From NCBI GenBank assembly GCA_013152765.1, contig JAADFT010000146.1, forward strand, positions 1 to 5,997: 5,997 nt of DNA, read 5' to 3'. Origin of the DNA: Calditrichota bacterium (GTDB taxonomy: Bacteria > Zhuqueibacterota > Zhuqueibacteria > Oleimicrobiales > Geothermoviventaceae). The notes under the pieces are model-generated. The model was given only the letters and a program-made list of their open reading frames with translations, was not told the DNA's origin and searched no databases. Shown here piece after piece: positions 3,860-5,997 of the stretch (position 1 is its first letter; each line of letters starts with the position of its first letter). The position numbers and the translations under genes were made by a program.

Positions 3860-5997
3860 ATGCGCAGTAGGTGGATCGGGTTCGTTGTGGGGATTGCGCT
3901 CGTTGCCAGTTCGACGGCAGCCGCTGGCACCGCCAGACCGGTACGTCGGAACTACCTCAACCTGGCACAAATTCAGCGCAGGGCTGCTGCAGTGGCTCAA
4001 ATGCGCGCAGCGCGGGAAAACTCACACCACGTGCTGTTCACGAAACCAACCAGACCGCAGGCCAAGCAGGTCCTGCTGAACAACCTGCTGGTCAACGGGA
4101 GCAATCCGGCCGCTTTTTTCATCGGTGACACCGTTCAGATTCAGTTCACCTTCGACCCCGGCGAGGCGGTTGCAAGGGTCACGAACTACCTGGATCTGGA
4201 TGGTGACAGCCTGATCACACAGGCCGACGAGCAGGTGATGGACCGTTTGACGGTGATCGACAACGGTCCTTTTGACGAAGACAGCACTTTCGGGGTCTTT
4301 TCTGCACGAGTTCCCTCGCTGGAGCTCTTCCCGGTGGCAGGGGATTACATCCTGGAGGTCACGAACGGCATTTCGGCTGCCTTTTGCTACGTCACCGTCC
4401 TGCTGCCACCGGTGATGAATTTCTCGATTTCGGGCGTTGTGGTTGAACCTCCGAACACGCCAGGCATCGTGGTGCTGGCGAATTTCGGCGGCCCGAACAG
4501 TGGACCGGAGGAGGGCAACTTCGTTGCGGCTGTGACCGACTCCAGCGGCGCGTTTACCATCCCGGTTCCGGACTACCTGGCCGGCGACACGGCAACCGTG
4601 GTGGCGGTTGACTTCCTTGGAGTGACCGACAACTACGTGGCCTCGCAGCCGCAAATGGTCCCCGTGCTCGGGAACGTGAGCGGTCTCGCTCTGGTCATGA
4701 TGCCTGCGACCGCGTGGGCCCGGGTGGAACTCACAGACCAGTTTGGCAACCCGGTGCCCGGGGTTCGGGTGTACCTTGAGGCAGATGGACCCGGAACTCA
4801 GGCGCGGACCGATTCGAACGGCGTTGCGATCCTTGGAGGCATGCCCGGACCGTGGTACAACGTCTACATTGAGGAAGAAGACTTATGGCCGTACTACATG
4901 GCAGGGGGAGAGAATGTTACCCCCTTCACGATGGTAGAGGGCGACACAACCTCCGTGCAATGCGAGGTGTATGCAAACGACAGCTCGATTGAGGGAACGG
5001 TAACCATTGCGGGCCAGCCCGCGGTCGGACTTGAGGTTGGAGCCTGGGCCCCTGAAGGTTACTCCTGGGACTACTCGGACTACAGTGGGCATTTCTCAAT
5101 CCCGGTCTACTCCGGTGTGCAGGATGGCTACTGGGTTGGTCTGGATGAAGAGTTGATTCCGCCTGGCTACTTCGTGCGGTACCCGGAAGGCTTGGTTCCG
5201 GCGGGCACGACAGGCGTGAGGATTGAGCTCTGGCCCGCTCCAAGCAGGATCTACGGCTTCGTGACGGATGCGTCCACGGGTCAGCCAATCGAGCACGTCT
5301 GGGTGGAAGCCAGGAATGACAGTTTCTGGCTCGGCGACGACACGGACGAAACCGGCTACTACGAGATTCCCGTCCCGAATGGGGTGTACGAAGTACATGT
5401 CTGGGCCGAGAACTACCTGCCTGAGTCGGACACCGTCGCGGTGGTTAACGACAGCGTTGAGGTGGACTTCGCGCTGCAGCCGTTCGTGCCGGCTGTGATC
5501 CAAGGAGCGGTGCGCGATGTGGCGGGTAACCCGATCGCCGACATCCACGTTTGGGCGCGTTGCGATTCGCCTTTCTACTTCGAGCGCGACACGTGGACGG
5601 ATCCAAACGGGTACTACGCGATCAGCGAGTTGCCTCCTGGCCGCTACATCGTGGAGGCCTACGGCGACCTGTGGGCCCGTCAGTTCTACGATCACGTCGC
5701 AAGCTGGGACAGCGCCACGTACGTGTACGCGGGCCCGGGCCAGACCGTCATGGGAATCGATTTCGACCTCTTGCCGGGCGGTGCAATTCAGGGAACGGTG
5801 TGGGACGCCGAGACCGGCCAGCCTCTGGAAGGTGCACACATTCGCGCGGAAGTGATCAGCGATTCGCTTTCGCCCTGGACTTACTGGTTCGAGATGTGGG
5901 TGGAAAGCGGTCCGGACGGGCAGTACACCATCGGCGGCCTGCCACCGGGCAAGTACCTGGTCCAGGCCGACAAGATGGACGACGGCTACCTGCCTCA
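3860..5997 (+). CDS. Large secreted protein with carboxypeptidase-regulatory-like repeats (5' part; runs off the window)
   Basis: The frame is open from the ATG at 3860 to the right edge: 712 codons, no stop. Residues 1-25 form a Sec signal peptide (RSRW, hydrophobic core, cleavage near AAAG or GTA). A first beta-rich domain (about 60-185) holds DLDGDSLITQAD (112-123), which matches the 12-residue dockerin-type calcium loop with Asp at positions 1, 3, 5 and 12. At least six Ig-like/CarboxypepD_reg-type units follow at about 188-252, 287-341, 375-431, 462-522, 545-603 and 641 onward. The last three are the clearest, with G-x-V-x-D at the start, a D-x-x-G-x-Y/F turn and, in the last two, LPPG-(K/R)-Y near the end. 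Such units are known as stable beta-sandwich modules in peptidases, receptors and adhesins; here there is no visible catalytic domain, so the role (surface or extracellular structural protein, adhesin, or stalk of an enzyme encoded beyond the edge) is open. It is rich in Trp and Tyr. The strong ribosome binding site fixes the start. Confidence 0.88.
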   Translation, partial: MRSRWIGFVVGIALVASSTAAAGTARPVRRNYLNLAQIQRRAAAVAQMRAARENSHHVLFTKPTRPQAKQVLLNNLLVNGSNPAAFFIGDTVQIQFTFDPGEAVARVTNYLDLDGDSLITQADEQVMDRLTVIDNGPFDEDSTFGVFSARVPSLELFPVAGDYILEVTNGISAAFCYVTVLLPPVMNFSISGVVVEPPNTPGIVVLANFGGPNSGPEEGNFVAAVTDSSGAFTIPVPDYLAGDTATVVAVDFLGVTDNYVASQPQMVPVLGNVSGLALVMMPATAWARVELTDQFGNPVPGVRVYLEADGPGTQARTDSNGVAILGGMPGPWYNVYIEEEDLWPYYMAGGENVTPFTMVEGDTTSVQCEVYANDSSIEGTVTIAGQPAVGLEVGAWAPEGYSWDYSDYSGHFSIPVYSGVQDGYWVGLDEELIPPGYFVRYPEGLVPAGTTGVRIELWPAPSRIYGFVTDASTGQPIEHVWVEARNDSFWLGDDTDETGYYEIPVPNGVYEVHVWAENYLPESDTVAVVNDSVEVDFALQPFVPAVIQGAVRDVAGNPIADIHVWARCDSPFYFERDTWTDPNGYYAISELPPGRYIVEAYGDLWARQFYDHVASWDSATYVYAGPGQTVMGIDFDLLPGGAIQGTVWDAETGQPLEGAHIRAEVISDSLSPWTYWFEMWVESGPDGQYTIGGLPPGKYLVQADKMDDGYLP

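Noticed and set aside
5096..5839. 247-codon - strand frame opposite the secreted-protein gene
   Set aside because: The + strand frame here carries clear repeat units and a consistent reading from a strong start; the - strand peptide is His/Arg/Val-rich without motifs.

Overview
The window is a GC-rich (roughly 60% by eye) bacterial chromosomal segment with all genes on the + strand. It holds the last 26 codons of an upstream gene, two complete genes, and a third gene that runs off the right edge. No rRNA, tRNA, CRISPR array, transposase or phage gene is visible. Sec-type signal sequences, a membrane-anchored protein with a FlgT-C-like domain, and a secreted protein built of carboxypeptidase-regulatory-like beta-sandwich repeats point to a diderm bacterium. 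Such secreted proteins are common in uncultivated FCB-type phyla (for example KSB1 or Zixibacteria), but there is no taxonomic marker, so this placement is a weak inference.

Layout: 3-83 is the 3' end of an unidentified gene. 84-597 is a non-coding gap with several small dyads and, close to the next gene, a sigma-54-like element. 598-2259 encodes a 553-residue membrane protein: signal/anchor, small Sm/SH3-like beta domain, long low-complexity and very basic linker, central membrane helix, proline-rich linker, and a C-terminal FlgT-C-like domain. 2260-2492 is a spacer with a strong 47-nt stem-loop and a second hairpin. 2493-3470 encodes a 325-residue BtrH_N/DUF4872-type protein in which the expected Cys, His and Asp active-site positions appear to be Pro, Asn and Glu. 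3471-3859 is a 389-bp gap without a convincing gene. 3860 to the right edge encodes a large secreted protein with a dockerin-type calcium loop and at least six Ig-like/carboxypeptidase-regulatory-like repeats; it has no stop within the window.

How the genes work together is not evident. The first two complete genes are co-directional and 233 bp apart, so they may be co-transcribed. The third has its own very strong ribosome binding site and probably its own promoter. The most interesting points are the apparent loss of active-site residues in the BtrH-like protein, the unusual architecture of the 553-residue membrane protein, and the long stem-loop between them.
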